22,079 bases of DNA from Paramicrosporidium saccamoebae (taxonomy: Eukaryota > Rozellomycota). This document shows positions 1 through 7,811 of the stretch, piece after piece. Position 1 is the stretch's first letter. Each line of letters starts with the position of its first letter. A model generated the notes under the pieces. That model had not been told where the DNA came from. It searched no databases and saw only the letters and a program-made list of their open reading frames with translations. The DNA lies in the NCBI GenBank assembly GCA_002794465.1, contig MTSL01000005.1, positions 1 to 22,079 of the forward strand, in the 5' to 3' direction. Position numbers and translations under genes: made by a program.

Positions 1-395
<395 letters not shown>

Positions 396-418
396 TTAAG
401 ATTTATTCTTCCTGGCCC

Positions 419-423
419 ATTGG
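419..423 (-). promoter_or_regulatory. CCAAT box upstream of the PROSC-like gene
   Basis: ATTGG on the plus strand reads as CCAAT on the gene strand and lies about 36 nt upstream of the PROSC-like ATG. CCAAT is the site of the HAP/NF-Y complex in fungi. The function is inferred from sequence and position only. Confidence 0.4.
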
Positions 424-484
424 TACAATATACTATACCAGCTTATGATCTGAAATACAGTTCAAGGTTTATTCTTCCTAGTCT

Positions 485-511
485 GTGGTATTATCCCCAC
501 TACTCGACAAT
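485..511. repeat. 27-nt dispersed element, copy A
   Basis: The sequence is GTGGTATTATCCCCACTAC, one variable base (T here), then CGACAAT. It matches 20080-20106 at 26 of 27 positions, and the flanks are unrelated on both sides. It contains a short inverted repeat, GTGG and CCAC, around an 8-nt loop. It lies 3' of the ANKRD13-like gene and 5' of the PROSC-like gene. Confidence 0.85.
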
Positions 512-551
512 ACTACACCGCCCCACAATCTACAATCTGCATAGTTTAAGT

Positions 552-557
552 TTTATT
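552..557 (-). terminator. AATAAA polyadenylation signal overlapping a stop codon
   Basis: On the minus strand the last codons of the ANKRD13-like gene read GAA GAA TAA AA, so the stop TAA at 555-553 is part of AATAAA. Its use as a poly(A) signal is inferred. Confidence 0.5.
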
Positions 558-2049
558 CTTCCTTAAAGATGTTCTTGATCACAATGCCGCGCTTGTAATC
601 GGATGGCACCTCAAACCAATCATCTCCATTTGCAAACTGTGGTCTCGGTATGTCATCGCCCCAGTGCTGGAAATTATTAAACGTAATCTGTGCTGCCAGG
701 AATGCAAAAAGTGGAATCTCGATCCGCACTGGGAATCCGGGCGGCAGGTCCATCGAGATGAATTCCTGTAGTTTCTCAAAGTTGCGGTTACCAACAGTCA
801 TAATCTCAAAAAACGGCATCAGCTGGCGTACAGTGAGGGGAAAATTGTCCGCCATCCACACCGAGACTCGAAACTTTTTGGATTTTTCAGTTTGCACGAT
901 ACGACGGCCTGCATGCATGTACGGCAGAGAGGCTGTCTTGGCAGCAAAGTATTCCCTTTCTGTCACAGAGGGAAGATTTTTGGGATGAGGAAGTGATGGA
1001 ACGTATACAAAAAGATTTTTCTTGGCATCCTGCAGCAAATGTTCCACCTGTGGCTCCACATCATTAATCTCCTCTAGGACTTTGGTAGAGTCTAGTGACT
1101 CGTGATTAGACATTGACAAGGATTCTGTTTCCTGTTCTTTGTCACGGGCAATGATATGCTCCTTTCTGTACTTGCCAATCGCTTCAATGTCCGGGACATC
1201 ATAGACCCGTGTGTTGTAGGGACCAACTTGTTCCTCCTTGTCTCCGCCGAGACCAAATACTCCCGCCTGTTGTCTGACAAATTGAACTCTCTTTTCCCCT
1301 GTCACAGCTTTTGGCTTTCTCATTCTTCCGCTGTAAATCTGTGTATTCATCCTCATGTTAAGGTCCTCTTCAATCTCCTCCTCAGTAAACTCTTTCGTCT
1401 TGTCAATCTCCTCATAGAGCTTTCTGTCATGATCGAGGGCCAACATCTTGCTGTTGTTATCGTTGACATGGAAAATGAAGGATACATTTCCATGCATCCA
1501 GTTGAGCTTGTCAACTTCTACTCCCATCAGGGTGGAATCAACGCGGAACTTGTTCTTTTTCTTCCAAATACGACAAGTATCACTGGGACATAGACGAGAG
1601 AGGAAGGGGATCCACGAGCGAAAATGCCAATCCATCTCTAGGAAGAAATTTGGCAGGTCAGACTGAATAGCATCGGCCAGTGAGGGCTGCCTAACTCTCC
1701 ATATCTGACGGAGTTGCTCATGTCGTCTGAGCAGCAGCATGCGCATAATGTCGCGATCACCCAAGGACGTTGCTTCTTGTAACGGATAATATCCAATGGC
1801 CGATGAGGTCAGGGTGTCAGCCCAATGCTTGAGAAGAACCTTAATGCATTCTCCATGTCCCAGCTGTGCCGCCAGTCCAAGGGCAGTGGTTCCGCGATAC
1901 TTGCCATCAATAAAGGCAACGTGTCCCTCCTTTTCATCCAAGATTTTTACATTGGAACTGGTCTTGAGCGCCTCATCCAGTTTTTCTGCGTCGTTATGCC
2001 AGATTAAGCGGTGCAGGAGATCAGGCGAGGGCGTATTGGCAGGACTCAT
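553..2049 (-). CDS. ANKRD13-like ankyrin repeat / GPCR-chaperone domain protein
   Basis: The intronless frame encodes 498 aa from an ATG at 2049. The N-terminal ~110 residues are ankyrin repeats: GTTALGLAAQLGHGECIKVLL is a textbook helix pair, followed by PLQEATSLGDRDIMRMLL. From about residue 135 the protein follows the GPCR-chaperone (ANKRD13) domain: FFLEMDWHFRSWIPFL, then SRLCPSDTCRIWKK, then RVDSTLMG and NWMHGNVSFIF, and near the C-terminus VWMADNFPLTVRQLMPFFEI and FPVRIEIPLFAFLAAQITF. Family members in animals bind membrane cargo and ubiquitin in the endosomal/ER system. I see no obvious C-terminal ubiquitin-interacting motif, so ubiquitin binding cannot be assumed. The gene is head-to-head with the acyltransferase gene across a 237-bp promoter. 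Confidence 0.9.
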   Translation of the reverse strand: MSPANTPSPDLLHRLIWHNDAEKLDEALKTSSNVKILDEKEGHVAFIDGKYRGTTALGLAAQLGHGECIKVLLKHWADTLTSSAIGYYPLQEATSLGDRDIMRMLLLRRHEQLRQIWRVRQPSLADAIQSDLPNFFLEMDWHFRSWIPFLSRLCPSDTCRIWKKKNKFRVDSTLMGVEVDKLNWMHGNVSFIFHVNDNNSKMLALDHDRKLYEEIDKTKEFTEEEIEEDLNMRMNTQIYSGRMRKPKAVTGEKRVQFVRQQAGVFGLGGDKEEQVGPYNTRVYDVPDIEAIGKYRKEHIIARDKEQETESLSMSNHESLDSTKVLEEINDVEPQVEHLLQDAKKNLFVYVPSLPHPKNLPSVTEREYFAAKTASLPYMHAGRRIVQTEKSKKFRVSVWMADNFPLTVRQLMPFFEIMTVGNRNFEKLQEFISMDLPPGFPVRIEIPLFAFLAAQITFNNFQHWGDDIPRPQFANGDDWFEVPSDYKRGIVIKNIFKEE

Positions 2050-2286
2050 GGATGCTCTGGATTAGCTTCAACTCCCCTATAATAGAGCCTAATTGTTCCG
2101 GCTTGGACCAATCACCGTGAGAGAATCGATACTCCTTTGGCTAATGATATTCGGCGATTGCCCTTCAGTGTCAGTCTTTATTGGTTCAATGTGGAGACTG
2201 TCTGTTATACATATTGAGACTTTGATAAGTAATGCCAAGTCGGCATAAATATTTCGTGGGGTTGAGCCGACGAATCAGATAAACGA
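2050..2286. promoter_or_regulatory. Divergent promoter, ANKRD13-like / acyltransferase
   Basis: This 237-bp head-to-head spacer holds CCAATCAC at 2108-2115 and an inverted box, ATTGG, at 2180-2184. An AT-rich stretch (GCATAAATATTT) at about 2243-2254 could serve the plus-strand gene. The roles are inferred from position and motif. Confidence 0.5.
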
Positions 2287-3432
2287 ATGTCGACTCCTGC
2301 CTTCCATAACCTCTACAAAACCCTAAAAAGGGTCTTTGGTATATACTGTCTGCTGACGTGCTCCACTGTCCTTTTGATCACCTACATTGCGATTATCATA
2401 CCGTTCATTATCTTCTGCCAGCCCATTGAGCGGCGTCTTCAAGAGGTCCTGCAGAAAGCGTGGGTGTACTTGTTGTTGGCTGTTACCGCCAACGCTGCCA
2501 ACTCGGAACTTGTCATGACATTACCTGAGGAATGTGGACCGGCAATGGAAGCGGCTGTTCTGCAAAAATTACAGTGCGGCTTTCAGTTTGGCAACTATCG
2601 CGGCACAAGTGTTGCTGACCGTCCCAATACCCCAAAGGAGGATTTCCAAAGAGACGTCATAATTTCCAATCACCAGATTTACATGGACTGGATTTATCTT
2701 TGGGCGGTAATGGCGCGTCTTCATCGTCAAGGCAGCGTCAAGATTATCCTAAAACGGAGTCTCCTAAATATTCCGATTATGGGAGTGGGCATGCGATTAC
2801 TAAATTTCATTTTTCTTCACCGTAATTGGGAAGTGGACAAGATCAGGTTTGGCATCAGGCTGAGAAGACTGGTCTTTGGAGAAATGCCGTTTTCGTTGGT
2901 GATATTTCCAGAAGGCACAACCCTTTGCGAAAATTCAGTGACGAAATCGAAAAACTTTGCTGTAACAAATGGAATGTCTGTTCCCAAGCATACAATACTT
3001 CCAAGAGTCACCGGGATGCAGTTTGCTCTGGCTACCCTTGGAGATCACATTGGCGGAATTTTCGATCTGACCGTGGGTTACAGCGGGACAAAGACGACCG
3101 AGTATCCCGAGGACACGTTTGGCTTAAAGTCGCTCTTTCTCCATGGAATTGCGCCGCACCACATCCATGTTCATGCTAAATACCACTCTATTGACACTGT
3201 TCCATACTCTGATCCTGAGGAATTTAAAAAATGGCTGCACGCGAGATACCAAGAAAAAGATGCCTTAATGGCAAAGTTTTACAAGGACGGATTCTTCCCT
3301 GGCCCAAGGAGCAAGCCAACTCCATTGGCGCCCAGGTCTGCGATGCTCATTGTGAGTCTCGCTACAATCGTAGTTACTGTACTGTCTTGCATGACCATTC
3401 AGTCTCTGGTATCGTATGTTATGCATAAATAG
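2287..3432 (+). CDS. PlsC-type lysophospholipid acyltransferase (Cst26/Psi1/LCLAT1-like)
   Basis: The protein has 381 aa from an ATG at 2287 and no intron. It has an N-terminal membrane segment at about residues 18-44, the catalytic NHQIYMD motif (H129-x4-D134), a substrate-site FPEGTTL motif at 207-213 and a C-terminal membrane segment at about 354-377. The text between the motifs (DWIYLWAV, VKIILKRSLLNIPIMGVGMR, FIFLHRNWEVD, FDLTVGYS) is that of the yeast Cst26/Psi1 and animal LCLAT1/AGPAT3-5 branch. That branch transfers an acyl chain from acyl-CoA to a lysophospholipid, often lysophosphatidylinositol or lysophosphatidic acid, in the ER membrane. The exact acceptor cannot be read from the sequence. 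The next gene starts only 37 bp after its stop. Confidence 0.92.
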   Translation: MSTPAFHNLYKTLKRVFGIYCLLTCSTVLLITYIAIIIPFIIFCQPIERRLQEVLQKAWVYLLLAVTANAANSELVMTLPEECGPAMEAAVLQKLQCGFQFGNYRGTSVADRPNTPKEDFQRDVIISNHQIYMDWIYLWAVMARLHRQGSVKIILKRSLLNIPIMGVGMRLLNFIFLHRNWEVDKIRFGIRLRRLVFGEMPFSLVIFPEGTTLCENSVTKSKNFAVTNGMSVPKHTILPRVTGMQFALATLGDHIGGIFDLTVGYSGTKTTEYPEDTFGLKSLFLHGIAPHHIHVHAKYHSIDTVPYSDPEEFKKWLHARYQEKDALMAKFYKDGFFPGPRSKPTPLAPRSAMLIVSLATIVVTVLSCMTIQSLVSYVMHK

Positions 3433-3469
3433 TTTAAGAATTTTCAACATTTATCGTTTCGCATTTAGT

Positions 3470-5088
3470 ATGGGCAAGGTGAGGCGCACCATTAAGTTCA
3501 TTAACTTGATATAGAAGGGAAACAATAAGAGGGGTGTATCCAATAGCAGTAGTTCTGATTGTGATGAGGACCCTCACGAGATACTGGGGAAAATTACCAA
3601 ACAGAGAGCCTTAAGCAAAGAGTCAACCGCAACCAGAGTGGTAGTAGAGCGTCCTAGTGCCCGTGTCAATGCCGTCTTTGTTGCAAATCCACTGAAAAGG
3701 GGAGAGATGCTTTTATTTGGAGGAGAGAGACTGATGGGGAACAAGTGTGAATTCTATGGAGACACTTTTCTGTTTGACGCGACTTTTGGGACGTGGACAC
3801 TGCTGAACTTGTTGATCAGTCCGTCGCCTCGTTCCGCACATCAGGCTATCATTATTCCAGATGGAAAGATGCTCATGTTTGGGGGTGAATTTGGGACGAG
3901 CAAGGAGACGAAATTCTTGCATTTTTCAGATACGTGGGTATTTGATTTCAAGGCTTATACCTGGCAGGCTCTCAACCTCAAGATCCACCCTTCAAGCCGT
4001 TCTGGACATCGGATAGCGGTCTGTGGTAGCCATGTGATACTCTATGGGGGTTTCTTTGATACGGGAAGCCAGGCAAAATATCTTGACGACATGTGGATCT
4101 TTGATACCAAGTCGATGGAGTGGACCAAGGTGGATTGGATGAACGAATACGAGGGAAGACCCAGTGCTAGGAGCGGTTTCACCTTTGTCGCTCACCCAGA
4201 CGGGGCGCTGCTGTATGGTGGATACTCACAGATTAAATCTAAGAAGGGAGAGATGCAAGGTCAAGTTCTTAACGGTATGTGAGTTGAATTTATTGATTTG
4301 TAGATATTTGGCTGTTGAAGATTGATCCTTCTGACATAAAAACGCTTCGTTGGAAGAAACTCAAGCTGACGCCCAATGCGCCGCTGCCCAGAAGTGGGTC
4401 AACCAGTGTATTGTTTGGAGATGCCATGATCAATTTTGGTGGTGTCATTGACGAAGAATTGTCAGACGAGTTTTTGATGGGAACGTGTGTTAATGGGCTT
4501 TACAAGTACGAGTTTTCCAATAATGGTTGGCAACAATTGGATCCCATCATTGAGGACTTTGATGCCAAAGTCTTTTGTGGTCGTTTTAACTCAATGATGG
4601 CAATTGCTGATGGGTCTCTTTACATTTACGGGGGAATCTTTGAAGTTGGCGACCGACAATTCACATTGGATGACCTTTTCTCACTCGAGCTAAAGTCGGG
4701 TAAAATGAACCAGCTGCAAAAGGTGTCACCCGATCTAGACCAATGCTGGAACCTTCAGCCCGAAGAGGGTGGCTCGAGCGACTCGGACAATTCCGATGAC
4801 TCTGATGGTTCTGATGACTCGGACAGTTCTGATGACTCGGATAGCTCTGGCGATTCAGATGGCTCGGACGCTGCCACTACCGATGCGTTGGGTAGACCCG
4901 TGGCAGCTGGGTACGCGTCATTAAAAGACTTTTTTGACAACAATGTGGACTACTGGATGGATGCGGCAAGACAAGAAAATGTCGGCGAGGATGTTAATGA
5001 CAAGAAATTACGGTCCACTGCATTCGTAATAGCAAAGCGAATTTGGACCGAGCAACAAGATTTAAAGATGAATGTATCATTGGAATAA
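3470..5088 (+). CDS. KLHDC4-like kelch-repeat protein (three exons)
   Basis: Exons are 3470-3478, 3515-4274 and 4304-5088, giving 517 aa. The first exon is nine nucleotides (Met-Gly-Lys); splicing it to KGNKRG recreates the basic MGKKGxK start typical of KLHDC4. The body is a kelch beta-propeller with repeated LLFGGE, MLMFGGEFG, ILYGGFF, LLYGGYS, INFGGV and IYGGIF blades, each preceded by a PSARS- or PRSG-type turn. Splicing intron 2 restores N-D-IWLLK across the junction. An acidic Ser/Asp-rich linker covers about residues 412-445, and the end (YWMDAARQEN to FVIAKRIW) fits the small C-terminal DUF4110 of this family. The molecular role of KLHDC4 is poorly defined. The stop overlaps AATAAA, and Usb1 starts 43 bp later. 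Confidence 0.88.
3479..3514 (+). other. Intron 1 of the KLHDC4-like gene (36 nt, GT-AG)
   Basis: It begins GTGAGG and ends GATATAG, with a possible branch site in CATTAAC. The second exon has an in-frame TAG just before its start, so without this intron the frame would have no start codon until the first kelch blade. Confidence 0.75.
4275..4303 (+). other. Intron 2 of the KLHDC4-like gene (29 nt, GT-AG)
   Basis: It begins GTATGTGAG and ends ATTTGTAG. Removing it joins two frames that each carry kelch blades, and the junction codon becomes Asp in N-D-IWLLK. It is the shortest intron in the window. Confidence 0.88.
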
Positions 5089-5089
5089 A
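5084..5089 (+). terminator. AATAAA polyadenylation signal overlapping the KLHDC4-like stop
   Basis: The last codon and stop read GAA TAA, followed by AA, so the stop at 5086-5088 lies inside AATAAA. Only 43 bp remain before the Usb1 start. Function is inferred. Confidence 0.5.
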
Positions 5090-5131
5090 AGCGGGAAATT
5101 CAAGTCCCTTCAGTTTATTTGAGTCTTGATA

Positions 5132-5737
5132 ATGGAGCAGGGCAAGATAAGGACTGTCCCACATACTAGTGGCCAGTGGGCTTGCCACGTCTATTTGATT
5201 AGCCAATTTTCAGAAACGGCTATGCAGCAGCTTGACCTGTTGACTGAAAAGCTGAGAAAATTGAATCCAACCATACAAAGGGAGGAATGGCCGCATATTA
5301 GTCTTAGCAAAACGTTTTACGCAAAACACTGGCATCTGGACTTGTTGCAAACGAAATTTGCATCCAGACTTAAAGATGTGAGTATTGATACTTTGCAATT
5401 AAACAAATTCGCAGTATATCAGAATGAGGAGGCAACACGTTCCTTCCTTGCGCTCGATTGCGCAAATGGCGAAAACGTCGTATCAGCAATCGATCTCGTA
5501 AATGACGTATTGCAAGGATTTGGCTACGAGACTTACTACAAGGCATACTGAGACATCTGACTGACTATTTAGAACCCATCCATACATACCAGCCTGTGGT
5601 GGACGCCTGGGACCGCAATTGATATTTCCATCCTCGATGACCCAATACTTTCCACCCTCGATCTGCCTTTGGGACTGTCTAATTATAAAATCATGCTAAA
5701 GATGGGCAATAGGTTATGCACCCTGTGCACACTATGA
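5132..5737 (+). CDS. USB1: Usb1-type U6 snRNA 3'-5' exonuclease (two exons, GC-AG intron)
   Basis: Exons are 5132-5542 and 5573-5737, giving 191 aa. Usb1 trims and end-modifies the 3' tail of U6 snRNA and is a 2H phosphoesterase that needs two HxS/T tetrapeptides. The first, PHISLS (H55, S57), is in exon 1 after GQWACHVYL. Exon 1 read through ends at a TGA directly after YYKAY and would lack the second motif. Joining AAG at 5542 to AAC at 5573 gives YYK-NPSIHTSLWW (H142, S144), where the family has its second HxS, and continues to the family's C-terminal strand NYKIMLKMGNRLCTL. The ATG at 5132 gives a short N-terminus leading into RTVPHTSGQW. The kelch gene lies 43 bp upstream. Confidence 0.87.
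5543..5572 (+). other. GC-AG intron of Usb1 (30 nt)
   Basis: It begins GCATACTGAG and ends CTATTTAG, with CTGAC repeated as a likely branch site. No GT donor in the neighbourhood joins the two conserved halves in frame. The assignment rests on protein conservation on both sides. Confidence 0.78.
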
Positions 5738-5850
5738 CCCCTATACTCTGTAAACGCCGGTCTAATTCACATTACACTACATTCTCGATGCACTATGATT
5801 ATGACAGCAGTTTATAAATTACGGCGTCACCAAAGTTATACAATGCGCCC
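5738..5850. other. Convergent 3' spacer, Usb1 / Sec66
   Basis: This is a 113-bp tail-to-tail gap. No gene is visible, and neither gene has a perfect AATAAA here. Confidence 0.6.
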
Positions 5851-6606
5851 TCACTTCTTTCCACCTACGCTTGTACGCTTCTTCACTTTCCCTGAAGATG
5901 CAGGCGACGTGCGTTCCTCCTCCTCTAGCAACTCTTCCAGTAGCCTTTTCTTTTCCACCTCGTCAATCTGCGATCTCTCCTCCGCCTTTATTCGCTCCCT
6001 CTCCATCCTCACCTTGTCCTCCTCCTTGCGCTTCTCGTCCCTCTCTTTGCTCCTCTTCTTCTCCAGTAATTCATCCTCCATCTTGCTAAGTCTGGCGGCG
6101 TCCTGCACAATTTCCTGTGACCAGCCGGCCTTGAAGGTCTCTGCTTCGGCCTGTACCTCGAATAGCTCCAACTCGAGCTCCTTCTCGGCGCGCTTAAATT
6201 CGGCAAGAGCCTCCTCGCTAATGGCACCGGCGCGGCTGAGGGAGAGAATAGAGTCGCGGTCCTCTTGGAGTTTGATAAGACGACGAACATCAGTCATGCA
6301 GCGACGCACGAGTGCGCGGCGCAGACCGTCCTCATTCTCGGGTTCCTTCTGCAACATATCCTCGTATATTGTCTTTTCCTCATTCACGCCAAACCAGCCC
6401 TTTGAGCGTTGCTTCTTGGAACGGACGTAGTACCACTTGAAGGCGACCGCAAGGACTACCCAGAGACCGATAAAGATGCCCAGTTCAATCAATCCAAAAT
6501 GAACCGTCTTGACTGGCTTCTTTGCTTCTGTCGAGTCGTCAGTAGAATTGGAATTTTTTCCGGTAAAGGGATTTTCTGTAGAGCCATCCTCGAAGCTTTC
6601 ACTCAT
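5851..6606 (-). CDS. SEC66: Sec66 (Sec71)-like subunit of the Sec62/63 post-translational translocon
   Basis: The protein has 251 aa from an ATG at 6606. Sec66 is a fungal subunit of the Sec63 complex that assists post-translational import into the ER. The order is a short acidic Ser/Thr-rich luminal N-terminus with possible N-glycosylation sites, one membrane segment at about residues 38-60, a basic stop (VRSKKQRSKGW), then a cytosolic helical domain. RRALVRRCMTDVRRLIKLQE, GAISEEALAEFKRAEKELE and AETFKAGWSQEIVQDAA match the conserved Sec66 core, including the Trp-Ser-Gln turn. The tail from about residue 185 is a long charged coiled coil ending in a basic KVKKRTSVGGKK, longer than I recall for yeast. 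The gene is head-to-head with SOD2, 84 bp apart. Confidence 0.88.
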   Translation of the reverse strand: MSESFEDGSTENPFTGKNSNSTDDSTEAKKPVKTVHFGLIELGIFIGLWVVLAVAFKWYYVRSKKQRSKGWFGVNEEKTIYEDMLQKEPENEDGLRRALVRRCMTDVRRLIKLQEDRDSILSLSRAGAISEEALAEFKRAEKELELELFEVQAEAETFKAGWSQEIVQDAARLSKMEDELLEKKRSKERDEKRKEEDKVRMERERIKAEERSQIDEVEKKRLLEELLEEEERTSPASSGKVKKRTSVGGKK

Positions 6607-6690
6607 GGCCTAATGAGTTGCTCTGGCCAATCAAAACATCTTTATATCAATGGCATTCAATTTGCAAAAATTCCAATTTCTGCAGCCGCA
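6607..6690. promoter_or_regulatory. Divergent promoter, Sec66 / Mn-SOD
   Basis: This 84-bp head-to-head spacer contains CCAATCAA at 6627-6634, about 60 nt upstream of the SOD2 ATG and 21 nt upstream of the Sec66 ATG. Promoter function is inferred from position. Confidence 0.5.
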
Positions 6691-7359
6691 ATGTTCGTTA
6701 TCCGACACCAACGACTGACAAAGTGCATTTCACAGGCTTTATTGAGACGCAGCAAGTACACTCTGCCCGACTTGCCGTATGACTACCGAGCATTGGAGCC
6801 CGTCGTGTCTGAAGAAATTATGCGTCTGCATCACCAGAAACACCATCAAGCCTATGTGAATAATCTTAACGCAGCCCTCGAAAAGTTTAGTACCGCCCAG
6901 AAGGAGACTGACCTCGCCACCCAAGCCATGCTCACCAGCCAAATCAACTTTAATGGCGGCGGACATATCAACCACTCGATATTCTGGCAAAACTTGTGCC
7001 CGCCCGATAAGGCCCTTGGCAAGCCAGACGGCCCGTTACTAAAGGCCATCGAGAATGAGTTTGGCAGTTTTGAAGATTTCAAGACATTCTTTGCCACGCA
7101 CACAGGAGCAATACAGGGCAGCGGGTGGGGATGGCTAGGATTCAACCCGGTTGCGAAACGGGTGCAATTTGCCACCACCGCCAATCAAGATCCACTGCTT
7201 GCCACACGAGGATTAGTACCATTGCTGGGTATGGATGTATGGGAACATGCTTATTATCTACAGTATAAGAATATGCGTCCCGACTACATCAAATCAATGT
7301 GGGCCATAATCAATTGGGAGGACGTGTCCCATCGTTTTGCCAAAGTAACCAAGTCGTAG
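6691..7359 (+). CDS. SOD2: Mitochondrial manganese superoxide dismutase
   Basis: The protein has 222 aa from an ATG at 6691. The frame is open further left, but that part is antisense to Sec66 and is not conserved. The first ~21 residues are basic and free of acidic residues (R5, R8, K11, R19, R20), as in a mitochondrial presequence, and the mature protein would begin KYTLPDLPYDY. Metal ligands are H47 in MRLHHQKHH, H95 in GGGHINHSIFW, and D182 and H186 in MDVWEHAYYLQY. The gateway tyrosine is Y55. Q142 in GAIQGSGWGW is the second-sphere glutamine position of Mn enzymes, so Mn rather than Fe is expected. It converts superoxide to hydrogen peroxide in the matrix, which implies a mitochondrion in this organism. 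Confidence 0.96.
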   Translation: MFVIRHQRLTKCISQALLRRSKYTLPDLPYDYRALEPVVSEEIMRLHHQKHHQAYVNNLNAALEKFSTAQKETDLATQAMLTSQINFNGGGHINHSIFWQNLCPPDKALGKPDGPLLKAIENEFGSFEDFKTFFATHTGAIQGSGWGWLGFNPVAKRVQFATTANQDPLLATRGLVPLLGMDVWEHAYYLQYKNMRPDYIKSMWAIINWEDVSHRFAKVTKS

Positions 7360-7554
7360 TCATTTAAATACATGCCAATCGCCATGAAATGTAGGCTAGT
7401 CTCTATAGTAAAGACTGCAGAGGAGGGTTGATTTGTGTGAGACTTGTACCTATAGTAAAGATCCAGGATTAGGGGCCTGCGTTCCGTCGATATATTTTTT
7501 CAGTGAAATTGCAGATAATTCCAGTATCACGTTTATAAATCGTTTACTAGGCTC

Positions 7555-7705
7555 TTTGCACTCTTACTTGCATTTATATTCATATTCGCACTCGTACTCA
7601 CGCACACACTCATACTCTTTACTCACACGCACATACTCCTTACTCACATTCATAATCACGCCCATCGTGCCCATATCCCCATACCCGCACTCAAACCCCC
7701 CTGTA
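7555..7705. repeat. G-poor CACTCATACTC-type low-complexity tract
   Basis: The plus strand has almost no G over about 150 bp and is built from variants of ACTCACA and CATACTC. The best duplicated block is CATACTCTTTACTCACA at 7611-7627 and again at 7632-7648 with one change, a 21-bp period. It lies in the upstream region of glycogen phosphorylase. Confidence 0.75.
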
Positions 7706-7710
7706 TAATC

Positions 7711-7766
7711 CCCGATTCGCTATGTCCTGACTTTTACACAGTAACGCGCAATTAGTCCGAATCGGG
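7711..7766. repeat. 9-bp perfect inverted repeat upstream of glycogen phosphorylase
   Basis: CCCGATTCG at 7711-7719 faces CGAATCGGG at 7758-7766 with a 38-nt spacer, ending 45 nt before the phosphorylase ATG. It could be paired transcription-factor sites or a hairpin. It does not fold as a tRNA. Confidence 0.6.
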
Positions 7767-7811
7767 AAGTGCTCAAGAATAAATAAACCCAACGTTAGTG
7801 GCACACGTGAA

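Larger units (their letters stand above)
7360..7811. other. 452-bp intergenic region, SOD2 to glycogen phosphorylase
   Basis: I see no convincing gene. The left part holds two copies of CTATAGTAAAGA (7403-7414 and 7450-7461). The middle, about 7555-7705, is a G-poor C/T/A tract with degenerate repeats. The right part has a 9-bp inverted repeat and an AATAAATAAA tract at 7779-7788 just before the phosphorylase start. A 91-codon frame at 7433 starts at TTG and is mostly Ser/Tyr/His low complexity, so I do not call it. Confidence 0.7.

Noticed and set aside
485..511. 27-nt element as part of a tRNA gene or tRNA-derived SINE
   Set aside because: Only a loose likeness to a D-arm/anticodon region is seen. 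Neither copy has a T-arm or acceptor stem, so I keep it as an unexplained element.
6409..6690. N-terminal extension of the SOD2 frame
   Set aside because: It is antisense to Sec66 and unlike any SOD. The ATG at 6691 gives a normal presequence.
7433..7708. 91-codon plus-strand frame before glycogen phosphorylase
   Set aside because: It starts at TTG, and its Ser/Tyr/His-rich second half is a translation of the CACTCATACTC tract.
7711..7766. Possible tRNA around CCCGATTCG/CGAATCGGG
   Set aside because: The 9-bp arms resemble an acceptor or T-stem, but the spacing and interior do not give a cloverleaf, and no A/B box pair fits.
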